Assembly: GCF_003034915.1 (NCBI RefSeq) | Contig: NZ_PZJX01000003.1 | Span: 222,874 to 286,873 of the forward strand | DNA: 64,000 nucleotides | Reading direction: 5' to 3' | Source of the DNA: Mesorhizobium helmanticense | Lineage (GTDB): Bacteria > Pseudomonadota > Alphaproteobacteria > Rhizobiales > Rhizobiaceae | In this document: positions 63,584-64,000 of the stretch, one piece after another | How positions within the stretch are numbered: position 1 is the stretch's first letter | Layout: each line of letters starts with the position of its first letter | Position numbers and translations under genes: made by a program | The notes under the pieces: generated by a model | Databases searched by the model: none | What the model was told of the DNA's origin: nothing | The model's input: the letters and a program-made list of their open reading frames with translations, nothing else

Positions 63584-63891
63584 GATGCCAACCTCCCATC
63601 AGGGCGGGAGCCTAGCTCTGCGCTCAAATGCCGGCGCGCCATAGCCCCAGCCGGCGACTTTCGCTATTATATGCCTCCCTAAATCAGCTCCAATATCAAA
63701 TGTTTGTACGTTTTTTACCAAGCGCTGGTCTGTCGCGTTCAGGAAATGCCGGCACGAGTCAGTGAGCCGCGCCATGCGTAAATCTTTGCCAGTCAAGCAT
63801 AATCAGCCTATGTTACCCGCATCGGCCGCCAAGGCTTCGGATGCAGCCGACAGTGAGAGGGTACCCGCTCTTGCCCGTCAGGGAGAGAGCC
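63584..63891. other. 308-bp gap with likely divergent promoters
   Basis: Between the 62-residue gene and the Crp/Fnr gene start. An AT-rich stretch around 63690-63720 and no convincing coding sequence. No Fnr-type palindrome noticed. Confidence 0.4.
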
Positions 63892-64000
63892 ATGCCCCAA
63901 TCCGCTTTTCGGAATCAAATTTTGAAAGCCCTCTTAGTAAGCGACTTCGCGCTTTTGCAGCCTGCGATGCGTCACGTCGAACTGGACATCAAAGTCCGGC
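63892..64000 (+). CDS. Crp/Fnr-family regulator (N-terminal fragment, cut by window edge)
   Basis: Only 36 codons are visible: MPQSAFRNQILKALLVSDFA, LLQPAMRHVELDIKV. This is how many rhizobial Crp/Fnr-type regulators begin, just before the cyclic-nucleotide-like beta barrel. GGGAGAG lies 4-10 bases before the ATG. The sensory and DNA-binding parts lie outside the window. Confidence 0.65.
   Translation, partial: MPQSAFRNQILKALLVSDFALLQPAMRHVELDIKVR

Noticed and set aside
63599..63796. Minus-strand open frame of 65 codons next to the 62-residue gene
   Set aside because: No proper start codon context and no ribosome-binding site; composition not convincing.

Overview
The window looks like the chromosome of a Mesorhizobium-type alphaproteobacterium (Hyphomicrobiales). 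GC is high, there is a rhizobial intergenic palindromic element (7631-7760), the ribonucleotide reductase is B12-dependent (NrdJ), and several protein families are typical of rhizobia (DUF982, DUF768, DUF3606, DUF1236, DUF2188). Family names come from reading the sequence; no database search was possible.

Region 1, 1-25.3 kb, reads as ordinary chromosome. It holds an aminotransferase/dimethylformamidase-like pair, scattered metabolic enzymes (alpha/beta hydrolase, 2OG-Fe(II) oxygenase, GFA protein, GH25 lysozyme lipoprotein), nrdJ with a paired NrdR-box motif upstream, a NUDIX-gpt-Usp-CinA-like run, a complete sugar-type ABC importer operon behind a perfect LacI-type palindrome, an OYE-family reductase, and a nudK/TupA-like ATP-grasp pair.

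Region 2, 25.3-46 kb, is accessory and looks assembled from cassettes. A three-gene signalling operon (seven-GAF histidine kinase, receiver protein, receiver-adenylate cyclase) comes first. Next are an SDR gene, a winged-helix/STAND ATPase/TPR regulator and a six-gene operon (MDR oxidoreductase, tautomerase, Tat-exported chloroperoxidase-like hydrolase, Tat-exported metallo-beta-lactamase-fold enzyme, DsrE-like protein, Gfo/Idh/MocA protein). A CadC-like membrane regulator faces a periplasmic cupin. Related 48-bp sequences, transposase debris and a decayed tyrosine recombinase mark the joins.

Region 3, 47-57 kb, is the strongest candidate for an undescribed system. Two convergent gene sets encode almost only envelope proteins. 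The plus set has two lipoproteins and two exported proteins of unknown family. The tightly overlapping minus set encodes a trypsin-like protease, a large exported vWA protein with an SH3-like region, a MacB/LolD-type ATPase, a FtsX/MacB-type permease and an exported SUMF1-fold protein lacking both catalytic cysteines. I infer an ATP-driven mechanotransmission transporter acting on periplasmic protein complexes.

Region 4, 57-64 kb, is a field of very small genes separated by strong hairpins and terminators. It includes a 32-residue peptide with a lasso/RiPP-type leader, several one-helix membrane peptides, a stand-alone LigD-type DNA ligase, a single-domain response regulator and the start of a Crp/Fnr regulator cut by the window edge.
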